A model generated the notes under the pieces. The model saw nothing but the letters and a program-made list of their open reading frames with translations. It was not told the origin of the DNA and did not search any database. A stretch of DNA of 64,000 bases, from contig CM066171.1 in NCBI GenBank assembly GCA_033629205.1, positions 8,953,501 through 9,017,500 on the forward strand, in the 5' to 3' direction. The translations under genes and the position numbers were made by a program. Shown piece by piece: positions 10,517 to 20,840 of the stretch; positions within the stretch are counted from its first letter, which is position 1; each line of letters opens with the position of its first letter. Source of the DNA: Lithocarpus polystachyus. Taxonomy: Eukaryota; Streptophyta; Magnoliopsida; Fagales; Fagaceae.

Positions 10517-13500
10517 ATGGTACTCACGCGTTCAAGGACAACCACCATGAACGACCAAGGCAACGAGCAACGCACCACGGCCCTTGAAAGGCAAGTCCAG
10601 ACTTTGGCGGCCGCGGTGGAACGTCTCACGAAGCGCAACAATGACTTGGAAGAGCAGCTGTTGCGAAGGAATGCGACGGGTGACAATCAGGGAGAGAATC
10701 AGGAGGAGAGCAGTGCCGAGGAGAGGGACCATGAGGGTCCTGAGGGAAGCCATGCATTGAGCCAACCTGAAGGACAACAGCCGCATCACCCGTCGGCAGA
10801 CGGCCATGCCCAGTCTAGTATGGCCGTGGAAATGCGGATGATGAAGGAACGCATGGACTTCATGATGAACGCCCTCAAAGGGCGAGTGTCCAGCGACCTC
10901 GACGACCTCGTTCACCGCACGGACTCCCCATTCACAACACCTGTCATCGTGTTCCCTACGCCACCAAAGTTCCGCATGCCCCAGGTGGAAAGCTACGACG
11001 GGTCCAAGGATCCGTTGGACCACTTGGAAACTTTCAAAACATTGATGCACCTGCACGGCGCGCCAGACGAAATCATGTGCAAGGCCTTCCCCGCAACGCT
11101 GAAAGGCTCTGCAAGGACATGGTTTGGCAGGCTGACGCCCGGATCTGTCGGCACCTTCAGGGAGCTGAGCGCTCTATTTGCCTCCCAATTCATCGGAGGA
11201 CACCGTCACAAGAGATCCACCGCGTGCCTAATGAACATCAAGCAGCGGGAGGACGAGACGCTAAGATCTTATATAGCCCGCTTCAACAGAGAGGCGCTGA
11301 CGATTGACGAAGCGGACGACCGGATACAAGTGGCCGCGTTCACCAACGGGCTGCAGAAGGGTAAATTCCTGTTCTCTCTGTACAAAAATGACCCAAAGAC
11401 AATGTCAGATGTGTTCTACAGGGCAACGAAGTACATGAACGCGGAAGATGCGTTACTGGCAAGAGAAGAGAAACCGTCCAAGAAGAGAGAAAGGCAAGAA
11501 GACACCCGTCAGGACAAGGGGCGGAAGGCGCCTCGGACGGGGGAGCACCGAGACAGTAGGCGTCCGAAGCCCAATGCCGGGAGATTCACGAGCTACACCC
11601 CATTGACGGCCCCGGTTGATCAGGTTCTGATGCAGATCAAGGACGACGGGTCCTTGACGTTTCCCGGAAAGATGAAATCAGACCCGGACAAACGACCGAA
11701 AGACAAGTATTGCCGCTTTCACCGGGACCACGGGCATGATACCGCCGACTGTCACGATCTGAAGCAACAGATCGAAACCCTGATTAGGCAAGGGAAGCTG
11801 CAGAGGTTTGTCAACAGAGAAAAGGCCGAAATGCCTCGTCAGGGACAGAACCCCCACCGAGACAATGAGCGTCCCAGGCCACCTATAGGGGATATAAGGG
11901 TAATTGTGGGTGGCACACCGGTCGCTGGCTTCACGAAGAAGGCTTTGAAGTCCCACCTTAGGACAGTCCAAAATGTCCAGGCTGCGAGCCCCGTCCGGAA
12001 GAAGCCGAGAACCAGCAGCCCTACTATGGAATTCACAGAAGAGGATGCCCAACACCTCCACCATCCACACGACGACGCCCTTGTCGTCAATATCCGGATA
12101 GGGGACTACAACACCCATCGGGTCCTGATTGACAACGGAAGCTCCGCCGATATTCTCTACTATCCCGCGTTCCAGCAGATGCGGATTGACAAAGAACGCT
12201 TGACCCCTACCAAGGCACCACTCACAGGTTTCGGGGGGACAAGAGTATATCCCCTCGGCTCGATCACATTGCCCGTCACTATCGGGGAATACCCTCGGCA
12301 GCTTACAAGGGACGTCACCTTCCTAGTTGTCGACTGCTCCTCAGCATACAACGCAATCATAGGGCGACCAACCCTCAACGCCTGGAAGGCCGCCACCTCG
12401 ACCTATGCCTTGAAGGTCAAGTTCCCAACAGAGGACGGGGTAGGAGAACTATGGGGAGATCAAGTGGCGGCACGAGAGTGCTATGTGGCGATGGTAGAGA
12501 TGAATGGCCAGCTACAGACGATGAACATAGAGCAGAGGACGGGGGCAGAGCCTGTGGAGGAACTCGAAGAGATAATTCTCGACGAGTCCAAGCCTGAGAG
12601 AACCACCAGAATCGGTGCCCTCAACGGTCCGGCAACCCGCCGGGCTCTCACGACCTTCCTAAGGGAAAATCAGGATGTATTTGCCTGGAGCCATGAGGAC
12701 ATGCCGGGGATCGATCCGTCAGTCATGGTACATAGGCTGAATGTGGCAACCTCCTTCCGGCCTGTCAGACAAAAAAAGCGAGTATTTGCTCCCGAGAGAG
12801 ATCGTGCAGTCGCAGAGGAGGTTAGTAAGCTCCGAGAGGCAGGGTTCATCCGGGAAGTCTACTACCCCGACTGGTTGGCTAATGTTGTAATGGTCAAGAA
12901 AGCCAGCGGAAAGTGGCGGATGTGTGTGGACTTCACGGACCTGAATAAGGCATGCCCGAAGGACAGCTACCCCCTCCCTCGAGTCGACGCTCTAGTAGAC
13001 TCTACGGCCCGGCACCAGCTGCTGAGCTTCATGGATGCCTTCTCGGGGTACAACCAGATCCGGATGGACGAGGCAGATCAGGAGAAAACCTCATTTGTCA
13101 CCAGCCAAGGACTGTTCTGCTATAAGGTGATGCCATTCGGATTGAAGAACGCAGGTGCCACATATCAGAGGCTGATGAACAAAATGTTCGCCAACCAGAT
13201 AGGAAGGAATGTTCAGGTGTACGTCGACGATATGCTGGTAAAAAGCCAGAAAGAGGAGGATCATCTGAGCGACCTTAAGGAAACGTTTGGGACCCTCCGT
13301 TCCTACAATATGAAGCTCAACCCCTCGAAATGCGCCTTCGGGGTGACCGCGGGGAAATTCCTCGGCTTCATGGTCTCCCAGAGAGGCATCGAGGCCAACC
13401 CGGATAAGATCAGGGCAATAATGGAGATGGCCCCTCCGAAGAATATAAAGGAGGTTCAGAGTCTGAACGGGAAGGTTGCCGCACTGAACAGATTTGTGTC

Positions 13501-15754
13501 AAGGGCCACGGACAAATGCCTTCCCTTCTTCCGCACATTGAAGAGGTCGTTTGAGTGGACGGACGAGTGTCAAAGGGCATTCGAAGAGTTAAAAGCCTAT
13601 CTCTCTTCCCCACCATTGCTGAGTCCTTCACAGCCCGGGGAAGAACTCTTCCTCTACCTGGCCGTATCCCCGGCTGCCGTCAGCGCGGCCTTGATCAGAG
13701 AAGAGGACGGGGTGCAGAAGCCCGTGTACTACGCCAGCCGGGCGTTCCAGGGGGCGGAAGGAAGGTACCCGCCCATGGAGAAACTCGCCTTCGCCCTCGT
13801 CACCGCAGCCAGAAAGCTCAAGCCCTACTTCCAAGCTCACACAATCGTCGTCCTAACCGACAAGCCTTTGCGGCGAGCAATGCATAATCCAGAAGCCGCA
13901 GGTCGCCTGGCCCTATGGGCAATAGAACTGACTGAATTTGACATTCGCTACACCCCACGTACCGCCCTCAAGGGACAGGCTGTAGCTGATTTCATTGCCG
14001 AGTTCACCAACACAGAAGACGAGGGGGCAGATGCAGCAAGCCCAGCATGGAATGTACATACAGATGGGTCGTCGACTAGACAAGCCGGTGGCATTGGGGT
14101 CGTGCTCCGTTCTCCTGAGGGAGACCAAATTGATTGTATGATCCGGCTAGACTTTCCAATCACCAACAATGAGGCAGAATACGAAGCCTTGATAGCCGGA
14201 CTTGATCTTGCCAAAGCAGCAGGCGCGGCCCGAGTGGTCGTCTCCTGTGACTCCCAAGTAGTCGTCAACCAGGTCAACGGGAACTATGAGTGTAGAGGCG
14301 ACAGGATGAAGAGGTACCTCCATCAGGCAAAATCAAGGGTGGATGAGCTCGGAGCAAGGATAGTCCAAGTCCCCAGGGAAGAAAATGAGCCGGCCGACCG
14401 CCTCGCCAAGACTGCTTCGTCGGGGCAGGGGAGCAGCATTGACGGTGTGCTATACTTTGTGCAGGCCTCACCACTGGTAGACTCCATTGAAATGCATGAG
14501 GTCGGCACGGAAAGCAACTGGACCACGCCGTTGGTCTCGTACCTGAAAGATGGCGTCTTGCCCGACGGAAGGGAAGCCGCCAGAAAACTGAAGGTCCAAG
14601 CATCAAGGTTCGTCCTGATAGAAGGAGTCTTATACAAAAGGGGCTTCTCTCGCCCATACCTAAGGTGCCTTGGTTCCGAAGAAGCCGATTATGTCATGAG
14701 GGAAGTGCACGAAGGGGTATGCGGAAACCATTCAGGGTCGCGGTCACTGGTGCACAAGCTGATCCGTGCAGGATACTACTGGCCGACCATGAGAAAAGAC
14801 ACGCAGGCTTATGTCAAAGCTTGCGACAAGTGCCAGAGGTTCAGCAACATCGTCAGGCAACCCCCCGTGGAGCTGACCCCCATGACGGCCCCGTGGCCTT
14901 TCGCTCAATGGGGACTAGATATCATGGGTCCATTCCCAACAGCGATACGACAGCTTAAGTTCCTTGTGGTTGGCATAGACTACTTCACAAAGTGGGTGGA
15001 AGCTGAGGCATTGGCAACCATCACAGAGAAGAACATACGAAGCTTCGTCTGGAAGTCAATCATATGCAGGTTCGGGATACCCAGAGTATTAGTCTCCGAC
15101 AACGGCAAACAGTTCGATAATGTTCCCTTCCGGGAATTCTGTGCACAGCTGGGGATAAAGAATCACTACTCTTCCCCGGCCCACCCACAAGCCAACGGGC
15201 AAGTCGAGGTGACGAACCGATCCTTGCTCAAAATTATCAAGACTCGGCTCGAGGGGGCAAAGGGGTTATGGCCCGAGGAACTACCAAGTGTATTGTGGGC
15301 ATACAGGACGACGGCAAGGACCCCCACAGGAGAAACACCGTTCAGGCTGGCCTACGGAAGCGAGGCAGTCATTCCAGCCGAAGTAGGTCTCACAACCTAC
15401 AGGGTGAACACCCATGATGAAGGCCGGAACAACGAAGCCTTGCGTCTACAGCTTGACTTGATCGACGAAGACAGAGCAGCGGCTGAGCAAAGGTTAGCCC
15501 GGTATCAGGATCGCATGGCAAAGCACTACAACTCCCGAGTCAGACATAGGGAATTCTGTGTCGGTGACCTCGTCCTGAGAAAGATCATGGGCACTACCAG
15601 GGACCCAACCCAAGGAAAGCTCGGCCCTAATTGGGAAGGGCCCTATCGAGTCACAGCATGGCAAAGGAAGGGCACCTACCATCTGGAAACACTGGAGGGG
15701 CAGAAGCTGCACCACCCGTGGAATGCCGAGCACTTACGAAAGTACTACCAGTAA
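10517..15754 (+). CDS. gag-pol: Gag-Pol polyprotein of the Tat element
   Basis: Start chosen at ATG 10517 (MVLTRSR), the first downstream of the primer site; the frame is open further up into the LTR. 1745 residues. In order: N-terminal coiled coil (about 20-50), retrotransposon gag domain (about 150-290), a CxxH..HxxxxC knuckle-like motif (about 399-412), aspartic protease with DNGSSAD (from 539), reverse transcriptase with YVDD (902), a Ty3-type RNase H (about 1045-1150) whose first catalytic position reads LYLAVS instead of the usual acidic motif, an archaeal-type RNase H with HTDGS (D 1183), NNEAEYEA, SCDS and EPADRLAK, then integrase with an HHCC finger (from 1398), D 1468, D 1528 and the downstream E in NGQVE, ending in a GPY/F module. 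It makes the capsid and copies and integrates the element. Gag and Pol are in one frame without a stop, so how the Gag:Pol ratio is set is not visible. Confidence 0.95.
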   Translation: MVLTRSRTTTMNDQGNEQRTTALERQVQTLAAAVERLTKRNNDLEEQLLRRNATGDNQGENQEESSAEERDHEGPEGSHALSQPEGQQPHHPSADGHAQSSMAVEMRMMKERMDFMMNALKGRVSSDLDDLVHRTDSPFTTPVIVFPTPPKFRMPQVESYDGSKDPLDHLETFKTLMHLHGAPDEIMCKAFPATLKGSARTWFGRLTPGSVGTFRELSALFASQFIGGHRHKRSTACLMNIKQREDETLRSYIARFNREALTIDEADDRIQVAAFTNGLQKGKFLFSLYKNDPKTMSDVFYRATKYMNAEDALLAREEKPSKKRERQEDTRQDKGRKAPRTGEHRDSRRPKPNAGRFTSYTPLTAPVDQVLMQIKDDGSLTFPGKMKSDPDKRPKDKYCRFHRDHGHDTADCHDLKQQIETLIRQGKLQRFVNREKAEMPRQGQNPHRDNERPRPPIGDIRVIVGGTPVAGFTKKALKSHLRTVQNVQAASPVRKKPRTSSPTMEFTEEDAQHLHHPHDDALVVNIRIGDYNTHRVLIDNGSSADILYYPAFQQMRIDKERLTPTKAPLTGFGGTRVYPLGSITLPVTIGEYPRQLTRDVTFLVVDCSSAYNAIIGRPTLNAWKAATSTYALKVKFPTEDGVGELWGDQVAARECYVAMVEMNGQLQTMNIEQRTGAEPVEELEEIILDESKPERTTRIGALNGPATRRALTTFLRENQDVFAWSHEDMPGIDPSVMVHRLNVATSFRPVRQKKRVFAPERDRAVAEEVSKLREAGFIREVYYPDWLANVVMVKKASGKWRMCVDFTDLNKACPKDSYPLPRVDALVDSTARHQLLSFMDAFSGYNQIRMDEADQEKTSFVTSQGLFCYKVMPFGLKNAGATYQRLMNKMFANQIGRNVQVYVDDMLVKSQKEEDHLSDLKETFGTLRSYNMKLNPSKCAFGVTAGKFLGFMVSQRGIEANPDKIRAIMEMAPPKNIKEVQSLNGKVAALNRFVSRATDKCLPFFRTLKRSFEWTDECQRAFEELKAYLSSPPLLSPSQPGEELFLYLAVSPAAVSAALIREEDGVQKPVYYASRAFQGAEGRYPPMEKLAFALVTAARKLKPYFQAHTIVVLTDKPLRRAMHNPEAAGRLALWAIELTEFDIRYTPRTALKGQAVADFIAEFTNTEDEGADAASPAWNVHTDGSSTRQAGGIGVVLRSPEGDQIDCMIRLDFPITNNEAEYEALIAGLDLAKAAGAARVVVSCDSQVVVNQVNGNYECRGDRMKRYLHQAKSRVDELGARIVQVPREENEPADRLAKTASSGQGSSIDGVLYFVQASPLVDSIEMHEVGTESNWTTPLVSYLKDGVLPDGREAARKLKVQASRFVLIEGVLYKRGFSRPYLRCLGSEEADYVMREVHEGVCGNHSGSRSLVHKLIRAGYYWPTMRKDTQAYVKACDKCQRFSNIVRQPPVELTPMTAPWPFAQWGLDIMGPFPTAIRQLKFLVVGIDYFTKWVEAEALATITEKNIRSFVWKSIICRFGIPRVLVSDNGKQFDNVPFREFCAQLGIKNHYSSPAHPQANGQVEVTNRSLLKIIKTRLEGAKGLWPEELPSVLWAYRTTARTPTGETPFRLAYGSEAVIPAEVGLTTYRVNTHDEGRNNEALRLQLDLIDEDRAAAEQRLARYQDRMAKHYNSRVRHREFCVGDLVLRKIMGTTRDPTQGKLGPNWEGPYRVTAWQRKGTYHLETLEGQKLHHPWNAEHLRKYYQ

Positions 15755-15920
15755 GAGAGAATAGCAGCCCCCAACTTGTAATTGGTCTATAATTGATGTA
15801 CCTCAATGTATTCCTGGTTTTAAAAGGGCATGTTTTCCCCTCACTAAAAATTATGCAAGACACAGAGGTTTATTCAAAGTCTCTCCTACTATTATTCAGT
15901 GTTGAACAATCAGAGTAAAA

Positions 15921-16720
15921 GCCTAAGTCTAAATGACGACGGCCCAAATTCGACGACGGCAAAAAAGCGTCAGGAACCCCAGCTGACGGCTTAAAAGCCA
16001 CGACGGTTTCCTAAATGGAACACGTAAAAGCCTAAGTCTAAATGACGACGGCCCAAATTCGACGACGGCAAAAAAGCGTCAGGAACCCCAGCTGACGGCT
16101 TAAAAGCCACGACGGTTTCCTAAATGGAACACGTAAAAGCCTAAGTCTATAAAACGACGGCCCAAATTCGACGACGGCAAAAAAGCGTCAGGAACCCCAG
16201 CTGACGGCTTAAAAGCCACGACGGTTTCCTAAATGGAACACGTAAAAGCCTAAGTCTAAAAGACGACGGCCCAAACTCGACGACGGCAAAAAAGCGTCAG
16301 GAACCCCAGCTGACGGCTTAAAAGCCACGATGGTTTCCTAAATTGAACACATAAAACCCCAAGTCTAAAAGACAACGGCCCAAACTCGACGACGGCATAA
16401 AAGCGTCAGGAACCCCAGCTGACGGCTTTAAAGCCACTGCGATTTCCCAAGTGGAAAAACACAAAAAGCCTAAGTCTAAGGATGACGGCATAAATATTGA
16501 CGGCTTAAAGCCAACTACATCGTCTCATAAGGCTAAAGGCCAAAGCCTAAGTCTAAGGATGACAGCGTAAATGGCGACGGCTCGAAGCCAACCGCGTAAC
16601 CCTAAGTCTAAATATCACGACGACGGCATAAATAGTGACGGCCCAAAGCTAACTACGTTACTACAACAAGTTGGAAGCTAAAATCTCGTGAAGGGTGACG
16701 GTTCAAATCCACCTACATTA
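15921..16720 (+). repeat. ~109-bp tandem array between pol and the antisense gene
   Basis: Units start at GCCTAAGTCT at 15921, 16030, 16139, 16248 and 16357 (109-bp steps), then 16468 (111), followed by shortened units at 16545 and 16600. The first four are nearly identical. Each full unit has four GACGG pentamers. Tandem repeats in this position are known from Tat/Ogre elements and can seed satellites. Confidence 0.95.
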
Positions 16721-16952
16721 TTACTTATGACGGCCTGTTATATTGACGGCTCAGTGTGCTGACGGCTTATTATATAGCAAGCAACACATACAAGCAAGAT
16801 ATAAAAACAGCATATGAATTGAAATAAGATATAAACTGAAACGAATGTTTTACAAGCCAACAATATTGTCCTCGACGGTCCAAAATTGGCCGTCTTACAA
16901 AAAACAAGGGAGACGTTATTGTTACAAAAATTTTCCACCAATAATTACAAGT

Positions 16953-19148
16953 CTACTGAACGGGTGAGTCGACCACATTGACTTCTTCCTCAGTTTGGAC
17001 ATTGACGGTTGTCTCGGCGTCATCATCAAGGGTCCCGTCCACTTTCTCCTTCTGATGAGCTGCGGTCTCAGAAACGGCCTGGATGACGGAAGTTTGTGCC
17101 TGGCCGCCGTCAAGGGACACCTGAGAGAGATCCGTCTCCGGATAGAGGGCCTTCACCTGACGGACGGCCTCATCAAAACCGTCCGCCATAAAGCCGCCAA
17201 GCTCCGTCAGATACGCCTCGGAGTCTCGGTACTCTATGATCGCGTTGTCCTTGGCCTGACGGAGCTGATCCTTCATTGACTGGATCTCCTGCTCCTTATC
17301 CGCAAGGACCGTCTGAAGATTCTCCGTCTGCTTCTTATACTCTAGACGGTCCTCCTTGAGAATGGAGAACTTCTTCTCCATTTTCACCTTCCAGGCCTTA
17401 TACTGCATCAGCTCATCCTCCACCTCCGTGGTCCTCTCTTGAAGACGGTTCATGGCCGTCTCCTCACGGACACAGCGGTCCATCAGGCCCTTCATCATGA
17501 CGACGGCCTGAAAATCAAAAACACAAGTCAATATGACGGTGAGGACAAATCTATACATTCATAAAACCGACGGCGATAAAAAATTGCTTACCTGGGCCAA
17601 GTTGAAAAGGCCCGTCTCCCCCATGGCCTCGGTGGAATGGTTCCCGATGTCCTCATAATCCTCCGCCGTCAGTATGGAGGACAACTTCTCGATGGCGTAC
17701 TTCGAATCCTCACGGATGAGGACGGGGGGCTTCTCCTCGGCGGGCAGGGGGCCACTCGTCATGAGACCCTTCCCCTTGCCGTGCTTGACGGGGGCCTTCC
17801 CTCCATCTGCCTCTAGCCCGATGACGGTCTCGGGCGTGGTCTTGGGTTTTTTGGGGGGACGGTCCCCCTCCTGGTCCTGCTTTCTTTTAATGACGGGCAC
17901 CTTGGATACGCCCGTCCCCGCAGCCTGGCTCTCTTTCTTCCTTGCAGCTGCTTGCTGCTTGATTAGGGCCCTTCTCTTCGCTTCGTCCATCTCTGCAAAA
18001 CATGACGGCACATGAGTTGTTACAAAGGCAAGAGGAAAATGGCTAAGTATAAAATTAAGGTGAACGGACATACGTTTCCTGACTTGTGCTTCGTACTTCA
18101 AGGCTTCCTCGGACGGTTCGGGCCCGTCACAGTGCCAACAGATGGTCTTCAGGCACACCAAATCAGCCCAAGACCTCTCCTTCAACTTAGACTTCTGAAA
18201 AATCCTCTCCAAGAAGCTCCAGTCTTCAATTGACACTTGAGGACGGTCTTGAGCTGAGAAAAGAAGACGGTTATATGATGACGGTGCACGAAAAGACAAG
18301 AAAAAAGGGAAAATAAGAAGAGAGGGACAAGAGAAAGTGAACGGGTGAGTACCAGACGGGTTCAAGACACCCCATGTGGTGTCGACGGGCATGAACTCGG
18401 TCTCACCAGGGTTCCCCATCCACTCATCCCCGTCCATGAAGAAGTACCTAGACTTCCAGTCCCTATTGGAGTCTGGGGTATCGCACACTAATCTTAATAA
18501 TGGACCCCTCGCCAGAAAACTATACATTCCCCTGGATTTTTGTATCTCCACCGGACGGTAGCAGTGGAAGAATTCCTCCACCGTCAACCTTTTCTTCCCC
18601 TCGGACATGGACCCGTACAAAACCTCTACCCCTATAAAGATCCTCCAGGCGTTCGGGGAAACTTGGCTGACGGATAGTCCTAGGTAGTGAAGGAGGTGAC
18701 GGTGTAGTGGGGTCAGTGGGAACCTCAGCCCTGCCTTGAGCATCTGCTCGTATACTCCGACACCCCTGACCCCACGGTAATAGCACTTCTCCCCTGGGTG
18801 GGGTAGACGGAGGGGTATATTGTCAGGAATCTGGTATTTACCTCTAAGTGTTTTAAAGTGTGACTCTTTGATTGTGGAGAAGAAATCATTCACCGTCCAC
18901 ACAGAAAGCATAACATACTTCCTCATACCGTCACTACCCACGACGGATTGGACTTGGGGCTCGTCCCCCTCTATACCGTCACTAAGGTTGCTCTCTGCCC
19001 TATCACTACTCGACGGAGAAGAGGTGGTAGACGAGCTCTCTTCGCTCGAGGAGGTGGTGGCTGCAGGATCCTCTGGACCCAACGGTTTGACTTCATCGTA
19101 GCCCGCTCCGTCACGGACAAACGATTGGTTACTTGACGCACTAGACAT
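16953..19148 (-). CDS. Antisense gene of the retrotransposon (gypsy-type 'transposase_28'-like with coiled coil)
   Basis: Four exons read on the minus strand: 18353-19148, 18074-18253, 17592-17992 and 16953-17507, with GT-AG borders and consistent phase, giving 643 codons. Start ATG 19148 (MSSASSNQSF). Residues 1-70 are Ser/Glu-rich. About 75-250 form the core: LRLPHPGEKCYY, LRFPLTPLHRHLLHYLGL, VSPNAWRIF, FFHCYR. This pattern is that of the plant family filed as 'putative gypsy type transposon' (PF04195, from memory). Then come a basic stretch rich in Lys/Arg and a C-terminal coiled coil (MNRLQERTTEVEDEL and on) ending acidic. The function of this family is unknown. Antisense additional ORFs are known in Tat elements; a structural, regulatory or nucleic-acid-binding role is inference. 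Introns 1 and 2 (99 and 81 nt) are multiples of three without stops. Transcription would run against gag-pol. Confidence 0.8.
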
Positions 19149-19390
19149 GTCACCTACATGTGACGGAAAACCCTAAATTCAATCGGCCTAAAGACACTGA
19201 CGGTGAAAAAAGAATGAACAAGCAATAATTACCTGCCGGTTACTTGCTGAGAGAGATGAAGTAGACGGTCGCTGTAATGTGACGGATGCGCGATGGATGA
19301 TGGATTTGAGGCTTTTCTGCAAGGTGAACGGGTGCGCTCTGATATTCTGTTTTCAGCTAGGAGTGAAAAATGAAAGAAAAGGGGGAAGGC

Positions 19391-19398
19391 TTTTATAT
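19391..19398 (-). promoter_or_regulatory. TATA-like box for the antisense gene
   Basis: Reads ATATAAAA on the minus strand (CATATAAAAGCC in context), about 245 bp before the antisense ATG and outside the LTR. A donor-like CAG/GTAATT near 19232 and an acceptor-like TTTAG near 19175 suggest a small 5'UTR intron. Sequence evidence only. Confidence 0.5.
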
Positions 19399-19578
19399 GA
19401 GAGAGATAGAGGGAGACGAAGGGACGCCTCGGTCTGAGCACACGGTCCACGAGTCGACGACGCGTGTCCTGCATTTATTACCAGGCATTTATTACTGATG
19501 CCAGCCTGTCTAATCGACCCTTGTTGCAAATTCAACCGTCACCCCATTAGCCCGTCCTTCGCGGGTTCACGGACTGAT

Positions 19579-19590
19579 GGGCTGAGGGGG
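19579..19590 (+). other. Probable polypurine tract
   Basis: GGGCTGAGGGGG, four bases before the 3' LTR. It is interrupted by a CT, so a weak example of the plus-strand primer site. Confidence 0.5.
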
Positions 19591-19594
19591 CACC

Positions 19595-20186
19595 TGATAG
19601 GGATAAAATCCCCCACCAGACGACAGCAGGCCACACTCGCCGACGGATAGATCCGTGACGGCTGAAATACCCGACGGACGTCAGAGCTCGACGACCCCAG
19701 TCCTAGGGGGGCGACGGAAGAAGGCGGACGGTTGTTGGCATCAGGCATGGAGACCAGCCTTGCCACGTGCGCTTTGCTGGAAAGAGCGAATCTTGTCACA
19801 TACGCTACTTAGCCAGGTATCTTACGAAGCACGACTCCCACCCCCAAAGAAGGGAATCGTGCCCAACACGCTTGGCTACCTCAGAAGAGTCTTGCGCCCT
19901 ACGCTACTCGAGGGCAATTTCGGTACAACGATATCTTCTCCAGCAAGCCTTGCCCAAAGGCCACTACCGCTACTATAAATACCGCCACACCCTCCAAAAA
20001 TCGAGGTACATATACTAAGACCCGGCTCTAGCACTCTGGAGTTGTGTAAAATTCTAACTTAGCCATCGGAGGGTCGCTGGCCGGTACCACACCGGTACTT
20101 CCCTTTGAGGTTTTTCCTACTTGTGCAGGACCGTCCGGAACGCGCGCAAACCTTGCAGCTCACTGGTTTGATTCTTGACATCATCA
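19595..20186 (+). repeat. 3' LTR
   Basis: 592 bp, same ends as the 5' LTR and no difference found on reading, including the TATA box at 19974-19981. Confidence 0.95.
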
Positions 20187-20191
20187 GTCAG
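20187..20191. repeat. Target-site duplication GTCAG, right
   Basis: Matches the left copy at 9855-9859 exactly. Confidence 0.95.
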
Positions 20192-20670
20192 GAAAAAAAA
20201 AAATCCCAAAAAACTTTGGAAGTTACGGGTCTCACGGTTCAGGCCTAAGCTCTTTTAAAAGAAGAAAAAAAAAAAAAAAAAGAAGAAGAAGAAGATGAAG
20301 AACAGAAGAAGATGAAAGATGACGACAAGAACAAGGATTAAAAGAAAGGGCCCAGTCGTTTTGCTGTGGAGTAAACCCTTTGCTGGTTGTTGATGGCTAC
20401 CATTGACGGGCAAAAGCTGAAAGGCTACCATGCGGCTGGCAAATGGGTGTTTCAAGAGAGAAAAGAAGGATTTGAGAAGAGGATGTTAATGAGAGAAGAG
20501 ATAAAAGTGGGATTTGAATGCTCTTCACGTGGGTACCAGACACTCAGACAATGGACTTGTGGTTGTGAATTTTTGGGATTTTTTTTTTTTTTTTACTTAA
20601 AGCTTGCACGCCACACGAGATTGAAAAAGAAGTTTTGGACCTCCTTGTTTAGTTAACGAGAATTGTTAAG

Positions 20671-20840
20671 TTCACAATATTTTTCACAATATTTTTATAA
20701 CAAATCTTAGTTGGCAGGTTATTACAGGTTTTAAATTTAAATCCAATACTGAAACTACTTTCTTACCCATTAGTTATAGTAAATAACAATTTGTCAACTA
20801 GGATTTGTTGTGAAAATATTATGAGAAATGTTGTGGACGT
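20671..20840. mobile_element. Small MITE-like element
   Basis: The left arm near 20685-20720 (CACAATATTTTTATAACAAA, CTTAGTTGGCA) pairs with the inverted arm near 20788-20823 (GTCAACTAGGATTTGTTGTG). About 170 bp, AT-rich, no coding. The target duplication was not resolved. Confidence 0.55.

Larger units (their letters stand above)
9860..20186 (+). mobile_element. Complete Tat-lineage Ty3/gypsy LTR retrotransposon
   Basis: 10,327 bp bounded by 592-bp LTRs (TGATAG...CATCA) and a perfect 5-bp target duplication. Order: LTR, primer site, gag-PR-RT-RH-aRH-INT in one frame, ~109-bp tandem array, antisense gene, purine tract, LTR. The second RNase H of archaeal type between the Ty3 RNase H and integrase, the lack of a chromodomain, the tandem repeats after pol and the additional antisense ORF are features known for the Tat lineage. 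No stop or frameshift was found in gag-pol and the two LTRs read as identical, so the insertion is recent and potentially autonomous. It is clearly more GC-rich than the flanking DNA. Confidence 0.95.

Noticed and set aside
20387..20656. 89-codon frame right of the retrotransposon
   Set aside because: No recognisable motif, runs through a T tract as poly-Phe, and has no supporting promoter or splice sites.
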